Assembly: GCA_015680905.1 (NCBI GenBank)
Contig: CM027381.1
Coordinates: forward strand, 20,437,501 to 20,501,500
Reading direction: 5' to 3'
Length of the DNA: 64,000 bases
DNA from: Coptis chinensis
Taxonomy: Eukaryota > Streptophyta > Magnoliopsida > Ranunculales > Ranunculaceae
Every line of letters starts with the position of its first letter. Positions within the stretch are counted from its first letter, which is position 1. Below, one piece after another: positions 45,319-56,625 of the stretch. Made by a program: the position numbers and the translations under genes. A model generated the notes under the pieces. The model had not been told where the DNA came from. It did not search any database and saw only the letters and a list, made by a program, of their open reading frames with translations.

Positions 45319-46412
45319 TGATAACCGTAAAAACAATAGAATCCTAAATATTAATGTTAACAACACTAATACGTAATCCTACCGTTCTTACGTTTAAATC
45401 AATTCTTCTTACTCTCAAAACATAATCATGCAATATAATGAGTAAGGATTCGTCCACTCTTAACTCTCTAGACTTAAATCGAATTCAACTAATAAAACCC
45501 AAAAGGAACAATGGTGAGAGTAATGATTTGATGTGAAATTTCTATACTACCATTCCCAACATAAGAACAATAATAACAATAAGACATAATTAAATTAAAC
45601 TGAAATTAAAACTAATTTAGAACTAAGATTGTGAATAACTAATTATGAATTTAAGACAACTAAATCTAAATAAGAATTTAAACAATAATCTAAATTGAAA
45701 TGAAGAACTAATACTTTATTCTAAAAACTAAATATGATTCTAAACTAACTAATTGAATGAATGTAAAAAGAATAGATCTAGATCTATCTTTTTCTAACCC
45801 TAAACTCCATTAACATTAGCTTCCTAACCTAACTACCATTAACAAAGAGTCAAGCTTTTGTTTTTATACTTTCAGATCCAAAAATCGTGCATGGGATTGG
45901 AGCCATGTTTTGGGCCGGAAAATCGGGCCCAAAACCCAATTTCTTTAGTCCAAAATGGGCTCTTCAGCTATAGTTGGATTCGACAGATGTTTCGTCCACT
46001 TTTGCTCCTCTGATTGGGCCTAGGCTTGGACCATTGGAAAGCTCTTTTCGAGCCGGTCGTTTTGACATAAGGTAGGCCCAATTCAGAGGTCTGAGTCCAA
46101 AGATATGGTCTTCGGAAGTTCTGCTGACTTTGTGCATTGTTTTTGCCCGCGTGGACTTTGGCTTTTCAGCTTTTGACCGGGCTTTACAAAGGCTTTGTCT
46201 TCTTGAAAATTGGTCTTTAATCATAGAACTCCTTAGCAACCGACCTTTGCTCCTTTATCTCGCTAAAGTGGCACATTTCTGCACATAATGGACTTTGAAG
46301 CCTGAAATGCATAAAAACACGTAATCAATATTAACTCTTACTTATTATTCACATAATTGGTCTAAAAGTAAGATTGTTAAGGGGTTAAAACTACAGTTTT
46401 GAGCTCTTATCA
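45319..46412 (-). repeat. 5' LTR of element B
   Basis: 1,094 bp, TGATAA (45,319) to TTATCA (46,407-46,412). Its outer half is shared with the LTRs of A, J and E. Confidence 0.9.
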
Positions 46413-46907
46413 TATAAGATTGCATGTGTAGACTTCCTGTGTAAAACTAGCATGTTTAGTTTCTATTTTGGCATCTATCGTTTTTAATTGAATGTTTCGT
46501 AATCACGTCTCCATAATACATTGATTACGTAAACACAAAATACAAAAAATAAAAAATAAAAAATATATATATAAAAAAATAAAAAAATCCTAATAATTAA
46601 AATTTTCATCTTAATCATCTTAATAGTACCCCGCATAATACACCTTCATAAATTATCATCATATTCCCTCAGTGTCTAGAAAACTTGAAAGATTGAGGTT
46701 ACCTAATTAAGGAACGTGCTAGCACGAATAACCTCCCTCAATTCTCTCAGGTGACCTGGCCACTGGAATATTCATACGTTATCCTAGCTTACCTGCTCAA
46801 GTTAGCAATAGCTCAGGAAGACGTGTTTCACCTCTCTCTTTCCTTAATTCTAAAACCTCCACTCATAATTCGTTCCTTATGAGCCTTAAATTAAATTTTA
46901 TATTTGT
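46413..46907 (+). other. Leader of element C
   Basis: AT-rich sequence ahead of gag. No primer site is seen, so the LTR end and primer site of C may have been lost where B inserted. A (A/T)-only stretch lies at 46,535-46,590. Confidence 0.45.
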
Positions 46908-48368
46908 ATGAGACTATGGTCTGGTAAACATAAGGAATTAGAACTTACATATCGGCGTCGGAAATACAATAAACAACTGCTTATGCTATCTCCTAGACAT
47001 AGTTCCTCCTCCGTAAACCAACCTCGTCAAACATCTCCGTCGCCATCATCTCCCTTAATTATGGCCCAGGAAAATCCCACACTCAATAAACCCCTCTCGG
47101 ATTTCTATACTGCCTTACAAGAAGGACCTGCTTCTTGCATTAAATTTGATGCTATAGTAGGTGATTTTCGAATTCCGCCAAACATTTTCGGTTTGTTACC
47201 TATTTACCATGGTCTAGACCATGAAAAACCGTACAATCACCTTCGTCGGATGCAACAAGTAGTCACCACTTTCCGCCATCTGACTGTTACCAACGAACAA
47301 GTCTTGCTTAGGTTGTTTCCCTTCACCTTAGCTGATAAAGCTTCAGTTTGGCTCACAGGCGAAGCGCCGCAATTCATTGACACATGGGCCAAACTCGTAC
47401 AAGCATTCATGATAAAGTTCTATACTCAGAAGAAAACTACAGAAATTCTTCAAAAGATTCAATTATTTCGCCAGCACCCCCAGGAATCCTTTTCGGAAGC
47501 ATGGAGCAGATTTACTGATCTGCTTCTCGAATGTCCCCATCATCAACTTGACACCGCTGTATTAGTCCGTTCATTCTTTAATGGTCTCTCTGACCATCAA
47601 AAGGAAACATTAGATATCATGAACGGTGGTTGTTTCATGGACAAGGGCGCTACTGAAGCATACACTTTTCTTGAGAAACAGGCTTCACGAAGCACCCAAT
47701 GGGGAAACACTGATTCTTCCAGATCTTCTAAAGACACTCCTACCAAAGTTACGTCTATGTTCGAGCTCAAACCCGATCCGGAATTCAAAACTCTAATCGA
47801 GTCCCTAAATAAAATGGTTGATGCTCTTTCAATACAAGTAAATGATCAAAAACCCAAACAGGTCATGGCTGCCAACACTTCCCCATGTCCTCTTTGCTTA
47901 AGTCCTGAGCACGCCGATTCTTATTGTCCTTTGGTATACGAGTGCCCTCCCCAACCTTCTGAAGAGGCTTGTGCCTTCAACATCCCTAATGCACCTTGGC
48001 GACAACATCCGAATTTAGCTTGGACACCCCCTGCCCAACAACAAGCTCCTCCGGGTGTCAACAATGTTCCTCTACGACCACCCGCGAACTACAATTCCTA
48101 TCGTCAAGGAAATCCTCCGCAATTCCAGCAAGGGCAAAGTAATTTTCCCAACAATGCAAATATAGGGTACCAAAACAACCGCAACCTTGTTCCCACTAAT
48201 CAAGGATATGGCTACCAAAATCAACCCGTAAATAATAACCGTGAACTAGTTCCGCCGCTCATTGGTACAATCCCGGTACCGATAAAAAACAAATTGAAAC
48301 TTTTCTCGACATACATGAATCAACAGAATCAAATCCTAGCTTCTATCCACGGTCTCTTCAGCTATTAG
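46908..48368 (+). CDS. gag: Gag of element C (Athila-like)
   Basis: An uninterrupted frame of 486 codons, the longest in the window. It starts MRLWSGKHKELE. The capsid domain is at about residues 80-240: GDFRIPPNIFGLLPIYHG, RLFPFTLADKASVWLTGE, FRQHPQESFSEAWSRFTDLL. The CCHC zinc knuckle CPLCLSPEHADSYC is at about 326-339. The rest is Gln/Asn/Pro-rich. It stops after HGLFSY, and the linker continues in another frame (48,369-48,841). Confidence 0.9.
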   Translation: MRLWSGKHKELELTYRRRKYNKQLLMLSPRHSSSSVNQPRQTSPSPSSPLIMAQENPTLNKPLSDFYTALQEGPASCIKFDAIVGDFRIPPNIFGLLPIYHGLDHEKPYNHLRRMQQVVTTFRHLTVTNEQVLLRLFPFTLADKASVWLTGEAPQFIDTWAKLVQAFMIKFYTQKKTTEILQKIQLFRQHPQESFSEAWSRFTDLLLECPHHQLDTAVLVRSFFNGLSDHQKETLDIMNGGCFMDKGATEAYTFLEKQASRSTQWGNTDSSRSSKDTPTKVTSMFELKPDPEFKTLIESLNKMVDALSIQVNDQKPKQVMAANTSPCPLCLSPEHADSYCPLVYECPPQPSEEACAFNIPNAPWRQHPNLAWTPPAQQQAPPGVNNVPLRPPANYNSYRQGNPPQFQQGQSNFPNNANIGYQNNRNLVPTNQGYGYQNQPVNNNRELVPPLIGTIPVPIKNKLKLFSTYMNQQNQILASIHGLFSY

Positions 48369-48841
48369 CTCGGGATAAAAGTCAAAAGGCGGTTCCCCGC
48401 CAAGCAGCGGTTCCAAACCCTAAGCCTACAAACACTGCCTTTGAACTCAACAATGCACCAGGACCTAGTAATCCAAGCCAGGGTGAGGTAAATGCCATTA
48501 CCACTCTTCGTTCTGGCCGAACCATCGACAATAAAATACGTATGCCAGACGAAGAATCGACGGAAACCACGGCTGCCGTCCTTCCAACTCCTACCTCGCA
48601 ACCTATAACGGACGAAGTTGTGCCTTCCAATTCTACACCCACGTCCCTAGGGAAAGACGCCACTAATCCTTATGCGCGATTCCGCCCAAAAGCTCCGTTC
48701 CCTGCCCGTTTGGTAAAGAACAAACGTGACGAACATTTCGATGAGATCCGTGAAACCTTCAAAAATTTGACCATAAACTTACCTTTCCTAGATGCGCTTA
48801 AGCATTTACCCAAGCATGCCAAGTTTTTGAAGCACGTTTGA
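48369..48841 (+). pseudogene. Gag-Pol linker of element C, protease missing
   Basis: The reading continues one frame over with NAITTLRSGRTIDNK near 48,495-48,540 and NPYARFRPKAPFPARLVKN, the standard Athila linker. It ends with DALKHLPKHAKFLKHV at 48,841. In relatives the aspartic protease comes next; here RT starts three bases earlier (48,838), so the whole protease has been deleted. Confidence 0.8.
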
Positions 48842-50140
48842 TTCATGTCATTCGTGAACACCGCTCCGCTATTGGATGGTCCTTAGATGATATCAAGGGA
48901 ATAGACCCTAGCATATGCATGCATCGCATACATCTCGATGATGGCACAAAGACATCGCGAGAACCACAACGCCGCCTTAATCCCGCCATGAAGGAAGTGG
49001 TGAGAGAGGAAGTTTTACGTTTACTTGATGCTAGTATCATATACCCTATTTCTGATAGTGATTGGGTTAGTCATGTTCACGTTGTTCCCAAAAAGTCCGG
49101 CATTCAAGTTGTACAAAATGAAAATGGTGAGTGCATTTCCACTCGCATTCCATTAAAATGGAGAATTTGCAATGACTATCGCAAACTTAATACCAGAACT
49201 TATAAAGATCACTTCCCTCTCCCATTCATTGACCAGATGCTAGAACGTTTAGCCGGTCATGCTTACTACTGTTTTCTTGATGGCTATTCCGGATACTTCC
49301 AAATTGTCATCGATCCCGCCGATCAAGAAAAGACAACTTTCAGGTGTCCCTTTGGAACCTTTGCATACAGACGAATGTTTTTTGGTCTTTGTAATGCCCC
49401 AGGCACCTTCCAACGCTGCATGCTTCACATTTTCAGTGATATGGTGGAACGTTATATGGAAATCTTCATGGACGATTTTTCCATCTACGGAAATTCTTTT
49501 GACGACTGCCTATCCAACCTTTCTAAAGTATTAATGCGTTGCGAAGAGAAAAATCTGGTACTCAATTGGGAGAAGTTTCATTTCATGGTTACCAAATGAC
49601 TTGCTCTAGGTCATATTGTTTCAAAAGATGGGATAGAGGTTGATAAAGCTAAAATTGTTAAAATTTCTTCGCTACCTTTTCCACGTACAGTTCGTGATAT
49701 CTGTGCCTTTTTAGGCCACGCTGGGTTTTACAGGAGATTCATTCAGGATTTTTCTAAAGTTGCTCGACCTTTAACCAATCTCTCGCTTAAGGATCGCGAT
49801 TCGACTTCAGTTTCAATTGCAAACAAGCTTTTGATACTCTAAAAACCGCTCTGACTACCGCTCCTATCATTCAACCCCCTGATTGGTCTCAACCATTCGA
49901 ACTAATGTGTGACGCTAGCGACTTTGCTATTGGCGTCGTACTAGGCCAACGACGTGATGACAAACCCGTTATCATTTACTACGCTAATAAAACTTTTAAC
50001 GATGCTCAACGTAATTATATAACAACTGAGAAAGAATTCCTAGCTGTTGTCTATGCTTTGGATAAGTTTCACCTTACCTAATTGGAACATCCACCATCGT
50101 ATATACTGACCATGCCGCACTTCGGTACTTACTTGCGAAA
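48838..50140 (+). pseudogene. Reverse transcriptase and RNase H of element C
   Basis: RT is open from 48,838 to 49,599: GWSLDDIKGIDPSICMHRI, RRLNPAMKEVVREEVLRLLD, KWRICNDYRKLN, FPLPFIDQMLERLAGH, FLDGYSGYFQIVIDP and the catalytic EIFMDDFSIYG, where Athila elements have FMDD in place of YVDD. One TGA (49,597-49,599) interrupts it, then GHAGFYRRFIQDFSK follows. After a frameshift near 49,800 RNase H reads PFELMCDASDFAIGVVLGQR and [16 protein letters not shown], broken again near 50,080. Confidence 0.92.
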
Positions 50141-51628
50141 AAGGATGCAAAGCAACGATTATTCCGTTGGATCCTTCTCTTGCAAGAATTCACCCTGGAA
50201 ATCAAAGACAAGAAAGGAACCGAAAATGTCGTGGCCGACCATTTATCAAGGCTGGTTGGTGACATTGATAGTGACTCTGAAGCCATCTGCGATTCCTTCC
50301 AAGACGAATATTTGTACTCTATCTTCTCCTCTCCATGGTACGCGGATATCGTTAACTACCTAGTTACTGAGAAAGTGCCTTCCTCTTGGTCACGTCCTAA
50401 TCGTAAAAAGTTTTTATCCACTGTAAAATATTATTTCTGGGATGACCCCTACCTCTTTAAGTATTGTTCCGACCAACTCATTCGTCACTGCATTCCCGAC
50501 TGGGAGCACATCGACGTATTATCCTTTTGCCATGAACAATCTTGCGGAGGCCTTTTCATTGAAAAGAAAACTGCGGCCAAAGTATTACAATGTGGTTTTT
50601 ACTGGCCTACCCTTTTTCGCGATGCACACGAACATTGCATAGCTTGCATTCGTTGTCAGCACCTAGGTCGAATTACCAAACGCAATATGATGCCCCTAAA
50701 TCCTATCTTAATTGTGAAAATTTTTTATGTTTGGGGCATGGATTTTATGGGACCTTTCCCTATTTCTCAAGGTTTTCTCTACATTCTAGTCGTTGTAAAC
50801 TATGTGTCCAAATGGATTAAGACACTCGCATGTCGCTCAAATGACCATAAGACTGTCGTGAAATTTGTTAAAGAAAACATTTTCTCTCGTTTTGGTGTCC
50901 CCAAAGCTATCATCAGTGATGGGGGTACACATTTTTGTAATAAAATGTTTGGGTTTTTAATGAAGAAATATGGAGTTACTCACAAGGTTGCTACTCCATA
51001 TCACCCACAAACGAGTGGCCAAGTGGAAGTCTCTAACAGAGAGATAAAGTGTATTCTGGAGAAAACTGTCAACCCATCAAGAAAGGACTGGTCTCTCCGC
51101 TTATCGGATGCCTTGTAGGCATACCGAACAGCATTTAAGACACCTATAGGGATGTCTCCTTACCGCATTGTTTTTGGAAAATCTTGTCATCTGCCAGTTG
51201 AACTTGAGCATCGTGCCCTTTGGGCCATCAAAAGCCTCAATTACAATATCATCGAGGCAAGCGAGAAGCGAAAACTACAATTAAATGAGCTTGAGGAGAT
51301 TCGGAGTGATGCTTATGATCTCTAGAAATCCTACAAAGCTAATATGAAAAGAGTGCACGACAAGCACATTTTGCGTAAGGATTTTAAAATTGGCCAAAAA
51401 GTTTTACTGTACAACTCCAGATTACACATCTTTCCTGGTAAATTGAAAACACGATGGTATGGTCCTTTCATTGTGTCAGCTGTAAAATATTATGGGGCAA
51501 TCTCTTTGCTTAATCCATAAGATAACAGCGAATTTCAAGTCAATGGACAATGCCTAAAACATTACCACGAATTACGCTCACCAGATATTGAACAAACTCT
51601 TCTTCAGGATCCGATCTACACAGACTAG
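50140..51628 (+). pseudogene. int: Integrase of element C
   Basis: The open frame 50,180-51,118 starts in the RNase H end ([13 protein letters not shown]). The zinc-binding part is [10 protein letters not shown] ... [12 protein letters not shown]. The core shows the three acidic residues: GMDFMGPFP near 50,735, [13 protein letters not shown] near 50,910 and [14 protein letters not shown] near 51,020. After a TAG at 51,116 the sequence continues with [20 protein letters not shown] and the C-terminal [12 protein letters not shown] near 51,455, ending at TAG 51,626. Three in-frame stops in all. Confidence 0.9.
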
Positions 51629-53072
51629 ATGTTTCGTTTGGCATACTCAATCTTGTTTCTATAGAGGGTACGCCATTTTGGTAGCCAGGCCATCTTCTAT
51701 CTTATGATATCCATAGTTATTTGAAGTGTGTGGTTGCAAGCGCCGAAACCTTAGTCTACAAAAACTCTGTTTCAGAAGTGAGTATAAATGTCTTCTGCAA
51801 CACGAGCAAACGTGCTTTTCGGTAAATGATGGGTACCTAAAATTTCACCTCCTTCCTTCTCTTCCCTTTTCTACTCTCTACCTCACGAACTTCAGCTAAT
51901 CATTTGGTGTAAGTCTCACTCATCACGAATAGGGAATGGTCGTAGTACTTTTGCTCGTAAACGACGTGCGCGAAGGATGGGCTGGTGTATGCATTGTCAA
52001 ACACCCTTCTGTCTAGGTCTTGACTTCCTATCCGATACTAGCCAGTTTAAGGTACACTTTTGTTTGACACCAGCTGCGCAGGATAATCTTCGTCCCCGCG
52101 CCGTTTCTCCCACAGGTTAGGATTCGTCTTGAGAATATGACGTTAAAAGACCCGATTCATCTTGGGAATCTGACATTAAAAGACTCGACTCGTCTTGAGG
52201 ATCTGACGTTAAAAGACTCACCTTGTAGATATGTTTATATTGTTGCCTTTTCCCTTTGCATTAAGTTTTGCACATGAGATTCGTGTCCAACCTCAGATGC
52301 CACATACTTGGAACACAAACGGGCAATGGATTCCACCAGACCAACCCTAGAATTGGTTACTTTGAGTTCCCTTGGGGTGGTTTGAGGATAGCCATATGTA
52401 ATAAGGGCAATTTTATTAGACCCCGTAGTGCGCACGGTCCAGGATGGTACCGTCCTGCCCCTAACCCCATAATACATAGAGGTAAAAAGCCACGGTCCGG
52501 CGGATTGGGTTTCGCTTCCCGACATGACAGTTGTCTATGATTTAAGATGGTGACTCTTCTGGACATCTAGTGTTTTTCACGTATATCTCCCTGGTATATA
52601 AATAAAATCTTTGTTTACAAATAAAACACCCTCTTTCTTTTCAAAAACTCTTGTGACCTTTGAGAATGACTCATACAATTGGATAGCATTTTTCGTGCCA
52701 ATCATTTCGATATCTCATTCGTCCAATTCGGAGTCCAAACGAGTCGTGGGTAAGCATTTACATTTTTTAGGTTTAAATCGGGCTTTAGGCTTGATTTGGG
52801 CTTGGGAAAATTTTTTGGCCCAACCAAAATATCGAATTCTCGATCCATTTAAACACGAAAAACCCAAAAACACGCGTCACCCTTACATCCTTCTGCTTCC
52901 CAAAAAACCGGATCTTGCCCCCTCTCGCTTTAGTCTCGCACGAGACAGGCCCACACTATATCCAGGTCTCGCGCGCGACTCTTACAACTCCGACCACAAT
53001 TCCCTTCCGTCAGCAAGTCCCAATTCTCCCCCTCATCATTAATCAATATATAGCCTCTCCCTAAAACCAGTG
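51629..53072 (+). other. Spacer downstream of integrase in element C
   Basis: No gene is supported. It holds three 33-bp repeats (52,121-52,219) and an open stretch at 52,268-52,540 without a known domain. Words TCTCGCACGAGAC and TCTCGCGCGCGACTC near 52,933-52,982 recur at 56,967-57,003. A TATA-like 'caatatatagcc' (53,044-53,055) lies 25 bases before the next ATG. Confidence 0.5.
52121..52219 (+). repeat. Three 33-bp tandem repeats
   Basis: Units start at 52,121, 52,154 and 52,187 with GAYTCRTCTTGRGRATMTGA and end TTAAAAGACYC. 33 is a multiple of three, but stops occur in frame. Confidence 0.85.
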
Positions 53073-54249
53073 ATGGCCGGTAACAAGTGTATTTGTGTGG
53101 AGAAAAATTTTGGAAATTTATTTGAAAACGGGATGTTTGCTCCATTCTTTGATAATGAAATTCACTCTAGAGGATGGGATTACTTGTTATATGCTAATAG
53201 AGGGCTTTATTCCAAGGATTTGGTGATGAAATTCTACAATAATGGGAGCTTTAATGGCGACCATTTTTGGGTCACCGTCGAGGGTGTATGCATAATTAAG
53301 TCACACCTGTTTTGCTCTCACGGGATCGCGGGCATTCCTCGGTCAATTCGACCGCGTCTTTGACTTCGGCAGCAGTCCATGTACCCATGGACTTACGACC
53401 TAATGCTCGACACACTAATCGAGGGAGAGTACAACATAGACGGAAAATGCGCGTATCGCGTTCGGTGCGACCGGAACCCGGTTTGGCTGGTGGATCTGAA
53501 TGGTGGGACTGAAGCGTCATTGGCACCTCGAAGCCCCTCGGACATCAACAAGACCTTCCTCCACCTTCTCTCGGATCCTCCAGAGTGAAAGGGTAACTTC
53601 TGCATCGTTACCTTTCTTTTTGATATTATTACACATGCCACTCTTTATATCGCCCCCTCTTGCATTACGGTAACACAAGTTATGATTACCTTGGGTTTTC
53701 TATCCGCCACCCCCCGTTACTCCCTATACCACAATATTAGAATATGCTTGTCTTCAAGAAATGCATCTTTGGACCCTGGGGAACCCACGGCACCAAGGGC
53801 TGCCGAAAAACTATATAGCGTGGGTTCATCTCACCCACCCTACTTTGATGAGGCGCCATGAGTAAGATCACCCACCCCATAGAGGCCTTACGCGGCTGTG
53901 GAAACAGTGGTTTGAGAGACATGTACACTTTCGCCCGGTATCGATGAGATGTACCTTGGGCGAAGTTAAGGATAGATATGACCACTTTCGCCACGAAGTC
54001 GATGATGAAAAGCATGGGCGAATTCCAGCAGGAAATGAGAGCTTCCATGACTACATTTCAGGACCATATGCTTACTCGCCAAAACCAGTTCGGTGAATGT
54101 TCATGGCGAGCCAGATCGATTCGTGCTCGGTGATGGATACTCTGGGTGATATCCAGGAGCAGTTAGCCTCCACGGGAGCTCGTACTGCACGACGTCGCAG
54201 GACTCCTAGTTCTTCTTCTGCAGCCCCCGAGGATTCTTCTGGCCCCTGA
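53073..54249 (+). pseudogene. Env-position ORF of element C, copy 1
   Basis: ATG 53,073 opens 96 codons with NGMFAPFFDNEIHSRGW then LYSKDLVMKFYNNGSF. This F..E...RGW...Y...L...FY pattern resembles the 'putative plant transposon protein' domain found in Athila-type elements downstream of pol. After a frameshift, 53,379-53,588 continues (TLIEGEYNIDGKCAYRV, LLHLL-like end). A Gln/Met-rich helix (SMMKSMGEFQQEM) near 53,980-54,020 and an Arg/Ser tail end at TGA 54,249. No signal peptide or membrane segment is clear, so 'env' describes position only. Confidence 0.6.
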
Positions 54250-55124
54250 GGATCATCAATAGCTAGTTTATTTTTCCAGTCTTATTTAATATTTATGTCA
54301 GATATTTGATTTACGTGTTTGCATTTCCAGCTTAATAGTAGGTTATTTCCTAAAAATTTCTGCCTGGATATATTAGTTATGTCTAATATTATATTATATA
54401 GGTAGGAACATATATAATAATATTAGTAATAATAATTTATATACATATATATTTTAGATGTCACACTTAACAACAAACTTTACCGTAAACTAACGTTTTA
54501 TTAAACGGTCATGAAAACGCACAAAAAACGATCAGAAAACGGCAAACTTCTTTCTATAAATAAGTTCAACACTTCATCCACATTCACTCATTTCATATTC
54601 TTCCCTCTACACTTCTTATTCTAAAAGAATCGTTTTTAGTCCGCTCCAAATTTCAAGCTTCATAGATGCACTAGAAAAGTTTGAGTAGCGGCAAATTGAA
54701 TATGCCAATCAAGTCTTCATGCTTGTTTGTTTCATTATAGTAATGTTGTTAATGTGGCATATAGTTCTATCTAATATTTAGGTTTGTATTTCATTCCTCG
54801 TATCATTATGTTGTGTTTCCATACCATTGTACGTTCTTACATCTTATTGTGATAGTATATCTACATTTTCCTTGTCCTTATTCTTACACTCTAGTGTAAA
54901 AAAAAAAAAGGCACTCCTTGTCACATGCCCCATTCTTCTCATCCACACTACATCCACTTTTACGCATATCTTAGAAGATACACGTGGTCTAACTACCCTG
55001 TGACACCTCGATCCGTATCTTTTACATTTTCGGATTGGTGCCTATTTATAACAATGATAGACACCTCAAAAATCTAACTTCCCTTTTTCCAAAAAAATTT
55101 TTTTTTCTTCACCCTCCATCTTTA
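54250..55124 (+). other. Spacer between ORF copies 1 and 2 of element C
   Basis: AT-rich, no gene. A TATA-like 'cctatttataac' lies at 55,040-55,051, ahead of the ATG of copy 2. Confidence 0.45.
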
Positions 55125-56221
55125 ATGGCCCTCACCTCGAAGTTCGCGGCCCCGAGCAAAATTTTATGGAAAATTTCCAAAATGGTCTTTTTCATCCCTT
55201 TTTTGACACAGAAATATTACGTCGAGGATGGTACCTTCTTTTACATCATAAGCAGGCTTTTTATTCCAGAGAATTGATCTTGTTGTTCTATAAAAGTGGT
55301 TATTTCCAAAACGGGCAATTCTTTGTCCGTGCTAACGGATGCGAGCGTGAATTGACTATGGAAATCATCTCTAAGGTACTTCAAATTCCTATTACAAACC
55401 AAGGAGTACACCTTCAGGATTCACCTTTCGACAATATCAGGCATCTGATGTTTGCAACTATCCTTTACGGCGAATACAACCGGAAAAACCGTATTATTTA
55501 TCAACGATCTTTGCAAAAGAACCAATTATCTATGATCCAATGGGTAGCTCATAATGTGTTCGGCATGTCTAAGACTTCCGAAATAACCAAACCTCTCCTC
55601 CATCTACTCTGGGTCTGATAGAGTAACTGCAATGATTTTTGCATCATTAAATTTCTCTGGAACGCGATCGCACGTGCCAGGAAAAAGGCAGCTCCTTTAC
55701 CAACCATTGTGACACTTATCATGATACGTTGGGGTTTTTCTAGTACTTCTCCTCATACACCTCTTGAACGCTAACATTCTTACTATTCACTTTCGGTATG
55801 TAGGAACGGATTCTGGAACCCCGACGTTGCAAAGAACCATGTCGGTGCAGAAACCGACGAAGATTGTTCCACCGACAACATCTTCACTGAAAACGCATTA
55901 TGCAACGTATTTAATCCCATGGAAGGTCTTCTTTTAATTCAACAAGGACTGATGACATTATTCAAACGTCAGAACATTATCATCCCCAGTCTTCTTGAAT
56001 TCCAGGACCTACGGACAATAAACGAAGAGGAACAAGCACAATTCTTGCACAGCCATAACCAGTTCTTGGCAAATCACACTCTCATAATGGAGAACCACGC
56101 TGAAATTTACAAGACACAAAGCGAAATGTTGCAATGGGCTGTTGCACGAATTGACGACATAGAAAATCTTATAAATGAATCCCTCCCACAAAAGGATCCC
56201 CGCCGTTACTTGGGCCCATGA
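55125..56221 (+). pseudogene. Env-position ORF of element C, copy 2
   Basis: The ATG at 55,125 (MALTSKFAAPSKILW) runs into a frameshift near 55,165. The other frame then gives NGLFHPFFDTEILRRGW, FYSRELILLFYKSGYF and VRANGCERELTMEIISKVLQ up to a stop at 55,618. Further sequence parallels copy 1 (CNDFCIIKFLWNAIAR). From 55,919 an open frame of 100 codons (MEGLLLIQQGLMTLFKRQ ... HSHNQFLANHTLIMENHAEI) looks like a Gln-rich coiled coil and ends at 56,221. It is the best preserved of the three copies. Confidence 0.6.
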
Positions 56222-56389
56222 CACCATTTAAATTTTGCAATTTTATATTATTTGTCATTTTCTTTTTAGTTTTTAATTAGAGTGAAATTTTCCTATGGTA
56301 ATTTGTTTTTACTTAATTATTCTCATCTTACTCTAATATTTGTTTATCCTTGTCTAAACAGGTCACATTTTTTCACACATCTTCTACAA

Positions 56390-56625
56390 TGGAAGCTCCA
56401 AAGATGATTCCAGAACAATCTTTCCATTCATTGCTGAATTCTCCTGCATATGGACATCTTTTCAGAGACTACATCACTCAAGTTGGTTGGAACTCTCTTA
56501 TTCTACACCCGGAGCAGACATACTCCCCAGGTTTGGCAACTTATTTTTATGATCACATGGAATATCTACCAGCTGTCCAGGGTTTCCCTTTGAATGGCTT
56601 TAGCTATACATTAGTTTTACTTTAA
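56390..56625 (+). pseudogene. Env-position ORF of element C, copy 3 (truncated)
   Basis: ATG 56,390 (MEAPKMIPEQSFHSLLNSP) opens 78 codons: YGHLFRDYITQVGWNSLI, YSPGLATYFYDHMEYLP, matching the same F..D....GW......YS..L...FY pattern as copies 1 and 2. A splice-acceptor-like 'ccttgtctaaacag' ends at 56,362, just before it. The copy ends after about 75 residues and no second half follows. Confidence 0.55.

Larger units (their letters stand above)
37667..46412 (-). mobile_element. Non-autonomous Athila-like element B
   Basis: The 5' LTR is 45,319-46,412, the primer site 45,304-45,316, gag 44,019-42,793, a decayed protease part near 42,160-41,700, then about 2.2 kb without coding sequence, a polypurine tract (38,721-38,736) and the 3' LTR 37,667-38,720. 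No RT, RNase H or integrase is present. The 3' LTR lacks the last 39 bases, and no target duplication is found. The two LTRs are nearly identical, so B is one of the youngest insertions here. It lies in C. Confidence 0.85.

Noticed and set aside
53296..53641. Minus-strand frames over copy 1 of the env-position ORF
   Set aside because: Shadow frames; the plus-strand reading is supported by similarity to copies 2 and 3.
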